Notes: a model not told the origin generated them from the sequence alone. 64,000 bases of DNA from Nepenthes gracilis (GCA_033239525.1 BSYO01000024.1:4363991-4427990); one strand, 5' to 3'; positions 36,135 to 49,165 are shown, counted from the first letter of the stretch. Translations and numbers: made by a program.

Positions 36135-36880
36135 TATGATCACGATAATGGTAGATGAAATGCGCGACTTCGCTCCAGGGCCGTTAGCAGGATTATCCTC
36201 CCCTTCAGGATCTAAGCCTCCCACTAAGGAGTCGAGGTGGAGGGAAACGAGGGCAAAGAATCCATGATGAGGTGGACCTTGCTGCAACGGTGGCGGAAGG
36301 TTGCCATTCGGAGCCTTCAATCCTTGGACCGATGAGGCCTTTGAGACTGCCGCAAGGCTTCGAATCTAAAGGGGCTTCCAATTCCTCTTGGCACCGAAGG
36401 CTTAAAGAAGTCTGTCGACTACTCCCCCATGCCCAGTGAGCAATTGAGGAGGCTGAGGGCAAGCTACAAGCTACCATTGTGGACATCAAGTAGAGTCGGG
36501 CACAAGCGGCTTACTTTGAACAAGCCTGGTCAAAGTCAGAGGTGAGGTTGTCACGACTGGCCGACATCAATTTACAAGCTCAAAGCCGAATTGGGACTCT
36601 TTAGGGGGAGCTTGAACAGTGCCGGGAGCAACTCTGAGAAGAGCACGTTGTCCATGCGCAGCTGGAGGCTGAGCTCAGGTCAAAGATCTGCCCAGAAGAT
36701 CTGGCACTGATGTCGGAGGGACAGTTCTAGGAAGGGATCCGACTGAGCTGGAGGATAGCTTCTCTAGCAACGCCGGGCTTTCTTATGGGCTTCTTGGATT
36801 CCCAAAATGTGGGCGCTTGGATGCAATCAGAGCTAACCAAGTTCTTGTCTTCTGACCCCGATGAGCCAAATAGGCATAGA
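36135..36880 (+). pseudogene. ORF-B remnant of the minus-strand Tat element (coiled coil)
   Basis: The ATG at 36135 gives MITIMVDEMRDFAPGPLAGL and stops near 36268. Further on, in the plus frames, are IEEAEGKLQATIVDIK, AAYFEQAWSKSEVRLSRL, GELEQCREQL and LEAELRSKICPEDLALMSE, then GFLMGFLDSQNVGAWM. The Glu/Leu/Arg-rich heptad-like pattern followed by a GFL...W tail parallels the C-terminus of the element 3 antisense protein. The N-terminal transposon domain is not recognisable. AATAAA at 36937-36942. Confidence 0.5.
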
Positions 36881-36936
36881 TAGCACTGTTGTATTCTACG
36901 GTCCTTGGTTGGCCTTGTCTGTAAAGAAACTTTATT

Positions 36937-36942
36937 AATAAA
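36937..36942 (+). terminator. Poly(A) signal after ORF-B remnant
   Basis: AATAAA on the plus strand in TTTATTAATAAAACTTC, about 55 bp after the last readable codon. Confidence 0.4.
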
Positions 36943-36960
36943 ACTTCTTTTTAATAGAGC

Positions 36961-37369
36961 AATTTATTTGTTGTAATGTGTTATACTTGAATGTCGTGTG
37001 TTGCGCTTTCGGTCTGGAAGTTGGACGAGCTACTGTTGTCGTAGTTCCTGATGGTTGATAATCTTGCATTAATTGCTTGGATAAATTTGATATTAGAAAT
37101 GTACTCCGTCTTGTAATAAATCAAGAAAAGAAATATATACAATGTTGGTGTTGATCATTTAGTTATACTTTTGCTAATAGTTACAGTTATTATTTATACT
37201 TCCGTAAATTTTTATGATAATGATTTTTGGTTCCTAATAGTATCTTTAAAGAATCTAATATGGTATTCAAGTAATACGGGGTTGGAGCCATTTGAAATAG
37301 TATCATATGGATCCTATGTATAATAATGATATATTTATGGACTTATATGTAGTATAACATCTCATTAAG
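36961..37369. other. AT-rich junction, nothing recognised
   Basis: Unassigned sequence between the broken end of the minus-strand element and the plus-strand element. No gene or repeat terminus supported. Confidence 0.4.
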
Positions 37370-37959
37370 TTATACGAAGATGTGGGACGTCACATAGTCA
37401 ACTTGGGAAGACTAATTAGTGCTTGGCCTCCTTGAGGACTCACCAACAGCTAAGGCAGACTTCAGATGCATCGTCATATCATCAACTTCAAGCAAGGAAT
37501 GACAACTCCCGCTGATTTTGGATTGTGGTTATGTGGGCTCCATACCATCTCCGAGTTCTCACATTACTTGGCTAGTGAAGACAATTCATGAAGTAAGGTA
37601 TGGAAAGCCTCTCCATTTAAAGCCGAAAATGACATCAACCGACATTAAGTCAGCAGGATCGCGCACGACGATGACCCATCATGATATGCCGAGGTTTGAA
37701 TTTTCAAACTTTCACGTATATGGGGCTAATGACGAGTCCAAAAAAGATGGGCTTAAGGGGCCAGGCCTCACAGTAGATCCACGATTCAACTCCAACCCAA
37801 CCAAATATTTTTCAAAGTAAAAAGTCACACATTGCCCAAGTAAGAGGAGTGCATCCATAGATCACACTATAAAGTTTGGTACTCCCAAGTTTGGAAAGAC
37901 AAGCTCCAAATGGCACGACATTCCTAGAAATGGGGCTTATCCTCTACCCAGGAGTTTCC

Positions 37960-38340
37960 CTCCTTCTAGGAGGCCTACCCTCCATTAAGGAGTCGCCCTC
38001 TATCCCAGAGCCAAGAGCACTCCGTCCCAAAGCCACAAACCCTCTATCTTGGAGCCACGAGCTCTCCGTTCCGGAGCCAGAAGCACTCTGTCCTAAAGCC
38101 ACAATCACTCCATCTCAGAGCCACAAGCCCTCCGTCCCAGACCAAGGAGCCTTTTGTCCCAAAGCCAGGAACCCTCGATCCTAGAGCCATGAGCGTTCTG
38201 CATCAAAGCTAGAAGCCCTCCATCCCGAAGCCACAAGTTCTCTATCAAGGAGCCAACCATCTGTCCTGGAGCAAAGAACCCTCCATCCCGAAGCTAGGAG
38301 CACTCCATCCCAAAACTAGGAGTGCACTATCCAATAGCCA
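37960..38340 (+). repeat. Minisatellite 1 in LTR, about 27 bp unit
   Basis: About 14 degenerate units around CTCCGTCCCAAAGCCACAAG / CTCCATCCCGGAGCC. The same repeat in reverse orientation is in the solo LTR at 7560-7950. Confidence 0.7.
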
Positions 38341-38389
38341 ACACTCCACACAAGTGACCAGGATACTGGCCCATCAATGCAATTTAGTC

Positions 38390-39020
38390 CTCCACCTCTA
38401 AGCTACCCCTTTGTGGATACACCTCGATGTCGTCCCTCTACTGGACGCACCTCTACAACGCCCATCTGCTAAGTACACTTCTAAATCGTCCCTCTACCAG
38501 GTGCACCTCCAAGACACCCCTCAACCGGGCGTATCTCAAATCCGCCCATTTGCAAGCGCACCTCTATGACACCCCTATGCAAGCACACCAATAATTTGCC
38601 CCTTTGCAGGCGCTCCTCTAATTCACCCCTCTATAGGTGCTTCTCTAATCCACTCCTATATGGGTTCACCTTTAAGCCACCCATCTATGGGCACACCTTT
38701 AAACCGCCCTTCTACTGGGCGCATTTTCAAGATGCTCCTCTACCAGGTGCATCTCTAATTCACCCCTCTGCAGGCGCATCTCTCAGCCGCCCCTTTACGG
38801 ACGTACCTCTATGCCGCCCCTCTACGGACGCACCACTAAGCTACCGCTCTACGAATACACTTTTAAGCTGCCCATCACTCGGACGCGCCTCTAAAATGCC
38901 CCTCAACCGAGTGCATCTCTAATTTGCCCCTCTCCGGGCGCACCTCTAATTCGCCCATCTTCGGGCGCACCTCTAAGCCGTCATTTTGCGAGCGTACTTC
39001 TAAGTCGTCCATTAGCTAGT
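38390..39020 (+). repeat. Minisatellite 2 in LTR, 27-28 bp unit
   Basis: About 23 units around CACCTCTAAnCCGCCCCTCT followed by ACGGGCG. As the unit is mostly 27 bp, one frame stays open for several units (38566-38922) and gives a 9-residue pattern around PLY/PST. I treat that ORF as a by-product of the repeat, not a gene. Confidence 0.75.
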
Positions 39021-39294
39021 GCGTCCAAACACTCCATCTACCACTATATTCATCTATGTAGTCATCGCATCCTTCTAGTATCTTTCTATTTTCTGAGAAA
39101 GATATCTAATTTGAAAGTCAGAGGATATACGGTGGGAGTCATTCCTGCCATCTTCTAACCTCCTATTTATAATTTGTGATATGTAAGTTTTAAGTTAACA
39201 ATGATGAAAATATGACCTACTCTAGTTCAACCCGCAGTGGAAGAATGGAAAGCTCCCTAATCTGTACCATAACTCGTGAACCAGGGACGTATCA

Positions 39295-40025
39295 TAGGTA
39301 TAATCAAAATATTTTTAGTTAAAATAACAACTTTATTTGTTATATTTATATGTGTATGTGCAGTTTAATTTGATTTATTTGGCTATAAGTTCCTAAATTC
39401 CAACTAATCAGCAATTCGGTTTGGATAAAAAATCAAATTGTAACTAAATTGTGTAGCATCAAATTGTCATTAGTGGTATACTTTGATGAGGTTAATTTTT
39501 TTTTTTAGCTCTAAAAAAAGTACATTTAAGTAGTGAATTAATTGATTTTTTTTTTCTACTTAATAAATGAAAGAATTATATATCACATATGTATAAAAAA
39601 AGGGGGGCATTTTTTTCTTGTCAAACATAAATCATTTTTTTTTCCTTTTAATTTGAAAGGAGTGAAGTTTTGGAAGCCTTCCTTATATGTCACATATTAT
39701 TTTTTGATTTGAGTTATGTGATTTTTGTAAAATTGAGAGAAAATAATTAATAATAAAAAATTGATTTCGATCACATGTAGAAAGAATACAAGCATAAATT
39801 TAGATATTAATTCACATTATTATTCATAGAATAATATGATAATTCAATGATTAAAAATAATTATAAATCTTATTATATTTTGCATGGATTACCAAGGATA
39901 CCTGATAATAAAAACAAACCTTCTCATTGGTAGTAAACGTAAATATAGGTGCCTCAAACCCAATAATGAAATGGGTTGAGGAAAAATTAGAAAATTATTT
40001 ATCCTATAAATAGAATAAATTCCAT
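39295..40025. other. AT-rich 3' flank of the invertase gene
   Basis: No coding sequence. On the minus strand it holds the expected 3' UTR; AT-rich motifs such as GGATAAATAAT near 39996-40006 could serve in polyadenylation but none is decisive. Confidence 0.45.
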
Positions 40026-43000
40026 TTAATTGATGTGAGCCTTTTTCATACTCCAAGCAGTCAATCTTGTGATCTCAACCTTCTCAGTTCCATAGTTGAA
40101 TGCATATAAGTGGGCATTATCATCGATAGCCAATGTGGGATAAACTCTTGCAGTAATACAGTTCTTTCCCATTGTACCAAAGCTTTCCACTACAGAGTGA
40201 TCAATCTGACAAAAAAAAGGGAGAAAAAATATAATAAATGACAAAATAATAAGGATTTTAAATCCAAAATTATGAATTGTTTTATCCATCTAAGGCAATA
40301 TAGAAAATTAGACATGTGTAATTGTATGTAAATATGACCTCAAAAAGTTAAATGATTTTAGTTGTTGATCTCGTTTTTTGCCTGATGAGCAAGGGATTCT
40401 TTAATTAACAAGAGTATGACAATAGCTGAGCCAAACTGCTGTGGGAAATGGCAAAATGACAATAGCTTGGTTATGTACATGAAATTCTTATATGTAGAGA
40501 TACACAAGCCCTAAAGTCTTGGGTTAGTCATCAAGATTTACATAGGATCTAATATTTGAGATATACATATATAATATAATATCACCTCATCTCTTTTTAA
40601 TCGCATGATATCTTTATTTTTTTCCTTTAATAGTTTCAGGGTGTCAAGAGCTTTTTTTATTTTTTTGTGGAATTAGACTAGATGACCTCATAAAACATAA
40701 TAAAATTGGTTCTATTTTCATGATTTGTCACAATAGTATTTTTTTCTACCAAATACACAAAGCCTAAAGTAAAAAATTTGCCAATATATAAGGCTGTGCT
40801 ATAATTTTGCAAGATTTACACAAAAGAACTAAAGTTTGAGATATACACATATAGTACAATATCTCTTTATCTCTTTTTTGTAACTATGATATATTTATCT
40901 TTTTTTTTTTCTAGTGGCATGAGCTACATTGGTGGAATTAAACAAAATGAACACCATAAAAAACATGATAAAATAGGTGATATTTTGACACTTTGCCACG
41001 ATGGTATTTTTTTTACTGACACATATACAAAACCTCAATAAAGGAATTCATTAGGATATAAAATCAGGTTATTATTTTATAAGATTACATAAAAGACATA
41101 AGGTATAATACAATATTTTATGATCTCTTTTCCATACCGACAATATCTATATCATTTGCTTTTAGTAATTTAAGGTGGTATAAGCTGTTTTGATGAAAAT
41201 AGACTGAAAAAAGACCTGAAGAAACATGATAAAATAGGCTTCATTTTCATTCTTGCCATAACAGCATTATTTCTAAATATGCACCCTTAGCACTATAGAA
41301 GAAATTAAATTTACATTACCAACTATGAAAATAACTCAACTTCATTCCATTGCCATGTGGTTTTAGCTTTCTCAAACTCATCTTACACTAATGGTAGTGA
41401 TTTTACTTACCAAAGTTCTCAATGACAGCTCCCCATGAATAGGATCCACGTCCACAAAAGTGCCATATGTTGTCTTATCATTAGTTGGATTTAGAGAAGA
41501 CCTATAAAATTAAAATACACCTTTTAAAGGAGGAAAAAATGGTATTGATAGCCATACAAGCCATATGCAAAAGCCAATTAATGATAGATACATTGTGATG
41601 TAATTTATTTTGTGGACATAGACAAAGAGCATGATTAATCATGTGTCTATATCAATTATAATTGACTTAATACATAATCCATACTCCATTTCTAAGGAAA
41701 ATTGTCAAAAAAAAAGCTCCTCATTTTATAAGATAAGTTAGATTTATAATGCATTTTTAAAAGATAGTTCATTACTAAAAACAAATTGTATAAATAGATT
41801 ATTGCTAGATTGGCATTCGAATATTGGATCATATACCAAGGTATAGGTCTAGCGTTCAAACATTAGTTTAAACACCACTTACTAGAAAGTACCAACAGGC
41901 CTCCCCGAATGCAAGCAAAGTAAAAGAGATTCTTTGTATTTTTAAGTCTATTCAGATTCAAATCATAGAAATGAGATAATTCAGTGTTACACCTCTATTA
42001 TATTCTTTTTATTGCTAAACACGTGGCACTTTACTGAGAGTTTAGGTTCGTTGCTAAGGATGAATACATACAAAAATCATTTGTCATGACCTCAGTGAAT
42101 TCATATGAATGTTTGAATTCAACCGATAATCACCAATTCAACTCTAAATTTGGTTATTAAAAAAAAACTCTAAACTTTGAATAATTTCTAAAATTTAGAC
42201 AAATTTACCTTTATATGTGAAGAATTTATTGGGTTTTGATAAATATTGTTAAAGGTTTGTAGAGAGATTTCTCAATTCAACTATTCCATCGAAGAAACTG
42301 ATATGAAAGGATTTTTTGTAAGGCTGACTTGATTTTATGAGTCAAATTAAAAGTGAGAGTAAAATTTTCTAATTTGAAAATAAGATGATAAAATTGGTAA
42401 TGACATTCGGCCAAATTTCCTAGTAAATTTGTTTTAAAATATTCGATTAAAATTTTTAGATTCTAGAAAATTGAAAATTACTTAGATATATCCAATTAGT
42501 CCCAAAGCAAGAAAATAAATATTTTTAGATAATATCCTCTAATAATTATTTTCTAATAAAATTTTTATTATCTAATTGGATCAAATAGTCTAATATATAT
42601 TTATTTTATTTTTATCTATTTATTACCTGCTTTGATCACTGCACATTAAGACCATGTGCCTATCACGTGATTTGAAAACTCTAAAGAATATAGCCGTATA
42701 CTCTTCCAAGCCTTTAGATGCCAAAGTCAGCAGCCCAAATGGTCCGACCCCACCTTGAACCATGGCTTCCTTGCGACTGCACAACAATTGCGGGTCAGTC
42801 CATGATGGGTCAAATTTTTCCACATTCGTCAACTTCGTTAGTCTGAATGAGATCTCAACATCTGCCTATAAAAAAATAAAACATAAAAATAAAATTCACA
42901 ATTAACAAAATAAAATTTATAAATAAATTTAATTAATTAATTGATGCCCATGAAATAAATCAATCAACTCATTGTAGTTTACTCGGTCAATTTTAGTCAT

Positions 43001-43327
43001 CTAGAAACACCTTCTTGTGCTCGAAGTCAACCTACCTATTAGTCTTATTCACTCCCACCAGCAAGATCCCCTTACATTGGTCTCTGACTTTGTCCTATTA
43101 GGATTCGACTCGAATACACACAACGTAGTACAGTTATAATATTTCTGATTTTTGTTTGGATTATTTTACTATTAATTGTAATTTTGGGTAATTTGGACGT
43201 GACGAAAATTAATTAAATATTATAAAATTTTAAAAGATATTTAAATCAATTGGATTGATGCCTGATGTGCACCTATACTGCTACTCAAGTATCGTTCTGG
43301 ATTATAAAATAAAATAAAAGGAAAATA

Positions 43328-43358
<31 letters not shown>

Positions 43359-46300
43359 GGGAAAGTGGCATGCAAGGAAAAATGAAGGAAAGAAAGAGAG
43401 GAAAGAGATGGAGAAGAGAAGAGAGAGAGTAGGGTTTTAGGTGCCGCGAAGAGAAGCAGAAGAAGCGAAGAAGAAGAAGGGGAAGAGAGGAGAAGGGAGC
43501 CGTGGCAATGGCACCTGCAAGAGGAGACTACACGGAAGTGATCAACGGCAACCGTGGGAGGAAGCGCTTGGCAGGGGGCTCATGCAGGAGAGAGAGGGCG
43601 GGCAGTGCGCTGGTGATGCGCCGGTAGAAGAGAGAAGGCCTTATTCGAGTATTTCGGAGCATCCTTTCTTCAAATCTGTAGAGTATAAAATCGAGACAAA
43701 TATCTTCTAGCCCTATCTTTTGTCTAATTTTGCATTTATTGTATTTCTATTTTGGTTTGGAAGTTTTAAGTTCGTGCATGTATTTTTAATTAGTCCGTTT
43801 ATTTTCTTGTCCACACATGACTTTTTTACTAGTTGATTCAGCTGTTTATTCTATTTTTGTTAATATTTGAGGACATATGTGATTTTCTGAAAAAATAGAT
43901 AATTTTCAAACATTATATATATTTATATCAATATATGTATACGAAAATATATATAAAACTTGCAATGGGCCGTACATTTTCATATGCATGTAACAGATTA
44001 TGGTCACTACATTTGGATTTGAATAATGGATATTCTGGCTAACTCCCGATAGAGAGATATTTGTTATTAAAAATTCTTTTTCGCCTGTAGGAAAAGTTCA
44101 GACGTAATGACCCTTCCCTTTAGATGATTTGATTAGATCTTATAATATATTCAAATATCATGATATATCTGACAAGTTTGAGATTTATACCTAAAGTCGT
44201 GGGTCATAAAATATAGTAAATAACCTTACCTATGGAAGATAGAGTATATAGGTAGCCAACTATGTTGGCCTAATTTATATTTGATATGGCCTAAAGTTAA
44301 CAGGAATATATATAACCCTTTCTCAAGTTAATTTTTAAATAATTAGAATTCTAATTTGGTGTATGTTTTATGTTTCTACATAGATATGAATACTTGGATT
44401 TGGATTTTGAACTTGAATTTGAGATTCACTGGTTTTACCCACAGATGAGTTTTGGTATGCCCTGTTTATTTGATTTTAAATATATATTTTGATCCGAACC
44501 TTTGGACTATTTATCGCGATGCTGCGTCAACTTTTATACACGCTATTGGATTATCTGACTCTCATATTCTGCCTTGGATCAAGCTGATCAGGACTCGGAC
44601 TCGGACTCAGACTTGGAGTTGGACTTGAATTGAATTTTAGAATTGGCTATTTCTCTATTAGAATCGGTCCAGATCATTTTGTTTTGTATATATGTATATA
44701 TATATGTCCCACTATTTTTTTTAAATTATGCATTTGTTTGGATTTATTATTTGATTTAAGTACTAGACTACCATTGAATTTGGATATTGAATTTTATTAA
44801 ATCTTAATATTGAATTTTGTTTTAAATTTGATGAATTGATTTCTATGTCGACGACTTGGATGTATATTTATTTTTTAATTTTGATATTTATTTTTTGACC
44901 CTCCCTCTGATTCATTAAACTCGTTATGTTTAAATATAATACTTGCTAAGCGCTAAACTCATATTTTCTATTTTATCCCTTTAGAGTAGAAGATTCGAAT
45001 TTATTATAAGAGTAGGACGAGTTCTAGAGCAGCATCGTATTCTCTAGTGAATATTAGATTTATTTAAATAATGATGTCACTGTATACATCATTATATTTT
45101 ATGGGTAGATTTTATTTAGGCTGTTTAGATGTTAGAGTTGGTCGAATGTGGGCCTTTAGACTGTATATTGAGAACTATTAGATTGACTTCTTTATGTTGA
45201 TAAATTGCTGTTATTATTTAGTTTTTTCCTTACAACTATTTGTAAAGTAGGTTATATTTATATTGTCCGAATGGACATTTAATAAGACTCTGTGCGGGTT
45301 TTGATTTGTTGAGTCATATTAATTTGTCACACCTGAGTTTGAAATTTATAAAAATAATATTTAAAATTTAATTAATTATTTAATTTACGTATTTAGTTCG
45401 AATTTGTGACAACAGCGGTACAAAACCCGACTCTCCCGTTACACGTCAGCTATCAAACTCATAAATATAAAGAATATAATATTGTATAATATTTTAATAT
45501 GAAAAATTCTTTTCAACCAAGAAAAATTGTCAGACAAATTTTGAATAAATTCACTGTAAATGTATCATTTATAAGAACCCATTCTAAAATCCCTTCACTA
45601 TAATTTCGAGTAAAAAATGAGTGATCACAAACCCTCTCAATTCACCCAATAACCTATAAAGAAAATACGATAAAAAATAAGAGTAATTAAACGAAAATAT
45701 ACTCTAAAAATCATTTTTAGAACAACGTACCCAACATTAATAAAGAATAGAATTTAAATCTGATCTCTACTAGATATCAAACCTCTTCCTCTTCTCTCTT
45801 TTTCTGTTCTCTCTGTGCGGTACTTCTTGTATAAGAATGATTTCAAAATTGCTCTAAAATTGCGTAATACATGATTTTATATTGTGGCCAACACTTGAGC
45901 GCCCCTTGGGCACTCATTGAGCGCGCCCTCTCTGGATTTCACGCCTGATGTGCAACTGCCTCTTGGCCATTGGTCGCACACGAATATTCCAATCCTCACA
46001 CGAATCTTACGTGACCTTTCGATAATTATTTGTTTATTGTGATACCTATAAAGGAGTGGGCAAAACCTAACATGTCCACCATCATTTCAGCTATCAAACG
46101 GATAGTAACTTAACTATTCCACAGACATGTTAGTTTCACGTTACTCTGCTCTCTAGTATGACTAATCTTTTATATTAACTTGAGTATCAAAAAGGATCTT
46201 TAAACAAAAACATCCTTGGGCCCTTTTATCTCCTCTCTCATTGTGGGGTGTAGGTTAAATTCTAGGATCTGAGGTTTGGTCTATCTAGAGTTGATAATTT

Positions 46301-48186
46301 CTTAAATTGAGTATTTATCTAATTATGTGTTAAAACTATATATTATTATTTGGATTTATATCTAATCGAACCAAGCTGTCAAGCTGGCATTAACCATCAA
46401 AACCTTCAATGGGCAGGTTTTTAAATCAAGTACTTTGTACTATTTGTATTAGCCTAAAAATTATTTATTTAATTAAGCTATAATATACAAATAGGATGAA
46501 AAAATAAAATAAAAAGGAAATGAATTGGATGTGAATTTGAATTACCTGTGCAGCAGTTATGATGGGAACTTCAATTAAGGATCCTTGCTTGATCAATTTG
46601 CCAGACAAGTCAATTGGTTTCTCTCGTAGCATCTCAATTTCTTTGATTGGCCATTGAACCAATTGCTTCCCATACTCATCAAGCAAAATGGTCCTTGGAA
46701 TTGCCTGAACAGGGAGTATTAGAAGTACTTAGTGACATAGCATTCATAAATTTATCTATTTTTATACAAATATATTAATATAAAATAATAATATGATATC
46801 ATGTCATCTGAAAATAAATTATAAAATTTCGTAGAGCATTAATTTTGACACCCCCTAAAATGAGTAAGTTAGGGTATAATTAAGTGACATATTATTTAAC
46901 TATTCATCTATTTTTATATGAATTTATTAATATGAAAATATGAATGAAATAGCATGTTAATCTGATAATAAACTATGAGTATTTCTTTGAACATTTAATT
47001 TTTAGCCTTACCCTAAAAAACGGAGTACCACTACTATTGAGTTACCGGTACTCATTCATCTATTCATTTTTGTGTGTATAAGATATGCTTCAATTATAAA
47101 CATCCATTGAGCATTTATTTTTGGCACTCACCAAAAAGAATAAATATTTGGGGGATTGCTTCATAAGCCATAATATTTATTTATTTATCTATTTTTTTGT
47201 AATTTTAAAATATGGTTGAATGTATGAGACATCTAATATATCCCCTAAACAAGTCTTAATAAAACATATACATGCCACAGATAATTCAAGGAGATAGAGA
47301 GAGAGAGAGAGATTTACATGTATACCAGACCATCCTTTCTTAATATCATCGGCCGTACTTGAGGACTCATTTACCCACCCCAACAGAATCCTCCTCCTCG
47401 TACTCTCATCATAAAATGTTTTTGAGGCATAATATTTCCCATAATCATACCTTAAACCAAAATTGCCTTCCACAGATCCCTTATCAGGGGTATAGATATC
47501 CTTACGGATATCATAACTTCCGATTGTGTAAAACTCATGCCTTGTGTCGTCTAAGCTTGCTTTCAACACGTGCTTAACGTTTGGGCTCACAGTTGAGGTA
47601 TCCGCACCTAAGAGACTGTCAACATAGACCGGGTAAAAATCGGGACACTCCCACATCCCGGTGCCCTTAGCTGAATGAAGAGGATGTTTGGCCTTGACCC
47701 AATGAATAAAATCCTTGCTTCTATATAGAAGGGCCATCCCTCTATGCCCTTGATCTCTCTTATTTCCTATGACTACCCTCCAAAGCTTGTCCGGCAATAG
47801 CCATGCGGTGGTAGGATCCCTAAATGAGCTAGCATTGATTTTGTTTGTGGCAGTGGGGGCCATTAACGGGTTAACGGCCAACTTGACCCATTCTCGAAGG
47901 TATGGATCCGACAAATTCTTGGGCACGGCTAGGTTTTGGACCTGTTGATTTTCTATATTTATTCCGGTGTAGAGGATTGCAGGCTTCTGCCCCGGGAGCA
48001 TAGTGGCGGATCCAGACCAACAACCGTTGATATCAGATGGGATTGATGAGGAGATGGCGATCTCTTGAGGCATCCAATTGATGAGATCTGTCGATGTCGA
48101 GTGGGCCCATACAGGTGGTCCCCATACCACTCCGTTAGGATTATACTGATAGAATAAGTGATATATTCCCTTATAAATCATAGGGC
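40026..48186 (-). CDS. CWINV: Cell-wall-type acid invertase (GH32), exons 3-7; exons 1-2 not present
   Basis: Beta-fructofuranosidase of glycoside hydrolase family 32, which splits sucrose in the apoplast. Minus-strand exons: 48186-47318, 46704-46546, 42865-42627, 41501-41411, 40205-40026 (stop TAA). All junctions are GT-AG and in phase, giving about 512 residues without a stop. Visible motifs: FRDPTTAW (transition-state Asp), WECPDFYPV (acid/base Glu; the Pro is typical of cell-wall invertases, vacuolar ones have Val), [28 protein letters not shown], and WSMKKAHIN at the end. The C-terminal beta-sandwich is complete. The first exon here starts within the Gly after the NDPN box (G|GC CCT), as expected after the 9-base mini-exon. 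The signal peptide and the Asp nucleophile would lie in exons 1-2, which I do not find. The SLDD aspartate favours invertase over fructan exohydrolase, but substrate cannot be settled. Possible N-glycosylation sites: NASS, NLSD, NESS. Confidence 0.93.
40500..41283. repeat. Three tandem units of about 260 bp in invertase intron
   Basis: Units begin near 40500, 40752 and 41024, each with ATACACAAnnCCTAAAG-like sequence, then GATTTACAnAnnA, GAGATATACAnATATA, ATCTCTTTTT, and ending in AAACATGATAAAATAGG...TTTTCA. They lie in the 1,205 bp intron between the last two exons and are clearly diverged. Confidence 0.65.
42866..46545 (-). other. Expanded invertase intron (3,680 bp) with repeat insertions
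   Basis: The intron between exons 4 and 5 is far longer than the others. At 43140-45420 it holds sequence that looks inserted: a TA/TG microsatellite (43328-43358), a purine-rich leader (43376-43520), and a segment at 45329-45414 bounded by TGTCACA and TGTGACA. The ORF 43441-43710 reads this purine-rich stretch and is Lys/Glu/Arg-rich; I do not accept it as a gene. A second GC-richer patch at 45780-46030 resembles LTR sequence. Boundaries and family are not certain. Confidence 0.5.
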
Positions 48187-48701
48187 CTGCAGCAAGAAAA
48201 CATAAAATTATGTGCTTTTCATATTGCCTAGGGTGTTCTTTTGTGCTTGGAATGTGCATATAGAAGAATAAAGCATTATTTTGTGACTAAAAATTTGGAT
48301 CCAAGGGAGTGTCATCTCTTATAAATATAAAGAGGCTTATTTTCTATATATTAACTGTTAATTTTTAGATGAATAATTATAATTGAATTATTTAAAAAAA
48401 TTTAATTAATATTAATTATTTAAAATAATTAGATCATGATCATCCATTTTGATATAAACGATCAATATTGAAAAAATAAATATCTCTATCTCTTTAAGAG
48501 AAGTCTGGGAGTAGGATCCTACTTCGCGTACGAACAAAATAGAATCTTATTTCACGAATCTGAGTAGTCAAATTGTATCCTCGACTAAAACCGACCATTC
48601 AAATTCATTTATATTACAAATTTAAAATTTATATATCATCAATTCGGACAATCAGTTTCAATTAATAGCGCAATCCGACCGCTTGAATTGGCCAAGGAGG
48701 T
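48187..48701 (-). other. Upstream flank of invertase exon 3 (intron 2 sequence)
   Basis: Begins with the acceptor CTTGCTGCAG before exon 3. No 9-base mini-exon with AG and GT flanks is present, and no exon 1. AT-rich, ending at the assembly gap. Confidence 0.6.
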
Positions 48702-48801
48702 NNNNNNNNNNNNNNNNNNNNNNNNNNNNNNNNNNNNNNNNNNNNNNNNNNNNNNNNNNNNNNNNNNNNNNNNNNNNNNNNNNNNNNNNNNNNNNNNNNN
48801 N
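48702..48801. other. Assembly gap (100 N)
   Basis: Exactly 100 undetermined bases, the usual placeholder for a gap of unknown size. It lies where invertase exons 1-2 could be. Confidence 0.95.
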
Positions 48802-49165
48802 TCATTCATATTATTATTATTATTATTATGAAATGTTAAAATATATATTTAAGAGGATGTGATAGACAGAAGAAAGTGATGGTGGGATGCAGAGAAGCAA
48901 GAAGGAAGGGGTGATAAAGGATAACGATGGCGGTGATATGATATTCGTAAACATACAGTCTGTATGTACCGGAGAGGAGAAGTCAATGTTCAACCTTTTG
49001 AATATGGAGTTGATTTTTCTAAGTTTTAAATAAAAATGAATAATATTGAATAAGAGTATTGATTTTTAATTTTTTTCCTTTTCTAAATATTTATTTTAGT
49101 TTATAATATTTTAGAAAATAGTCTAAAGTTATAATTTTTTTCCCAAAAGTAATTACTAAACATTT
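48802..49165. other. Sequence between gap and element 3
   Basis: An ATT microsatellite at 48808-48829, then AT-rich sequence. A minus-strand ATG at 48954 opens 42 codons with hydrophobic residues, but no invertase N-terminal motif or donor site follows. Confidence 0.5.

Larger units (their letters stand above)
33675..36960 (-). mobile_element. 3' part of a minus-strand Tat-type element
   Basis: On the minus strand the order is: remnant of the antisense-gene region (36960-34640), a polypurine-like GGTATAGAGGGCTAG, then an LTR starting TGATGGGTCCAACACG at 34623 and ending GGACGCATCA at 33675. Everything upstream (gag-pol, 5' LTR) is missing; the break lies near 36960-37140. The antisense genes of this element therefore read on the plus strand. 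Confidence 0.7.
37370..39294 (+). mobile_element. 3' end of a plus-strand Tat-type element (LTR 37730-39294)
   Basis: A polypurine-type TATGGGGCTAA (37719-37729) is followed by an LTR start TGACGAGTCC at 37730; the LTR ends GGGACGTATCA at 39294. About 350 bp of internal sequence precedes it, with no coding part. No 5' LTR is found upstream. The LTR is homologous in its 3' half to the solo LTR at 7139-8228, which has the opposite orientation. Confidence 0.65.

Noticed and set aside
43441..43710. 89-codon plus-strand ORF in the invertase intron
   Set aside because: It reads a purine-rich low-complexity stretch; composition explains the open frame.
48293..48301. GATCCAAAT on the minus strand upstream of invertase exon 3, matching the DPN mini-exon
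   Set aside because: It is preceded by TTG instead of AG and followed by TTT instead of G and GT, so it cannot splice as the mini-exon; likely chance.
48832..48954. Minus-strand 42-codon ORF with a hydrophobic N-terminus as an invertase signal peptide exon
   Set aside because: No cleavage-site pattern, no conserved invertase sequence after it, and it ends in a stop.
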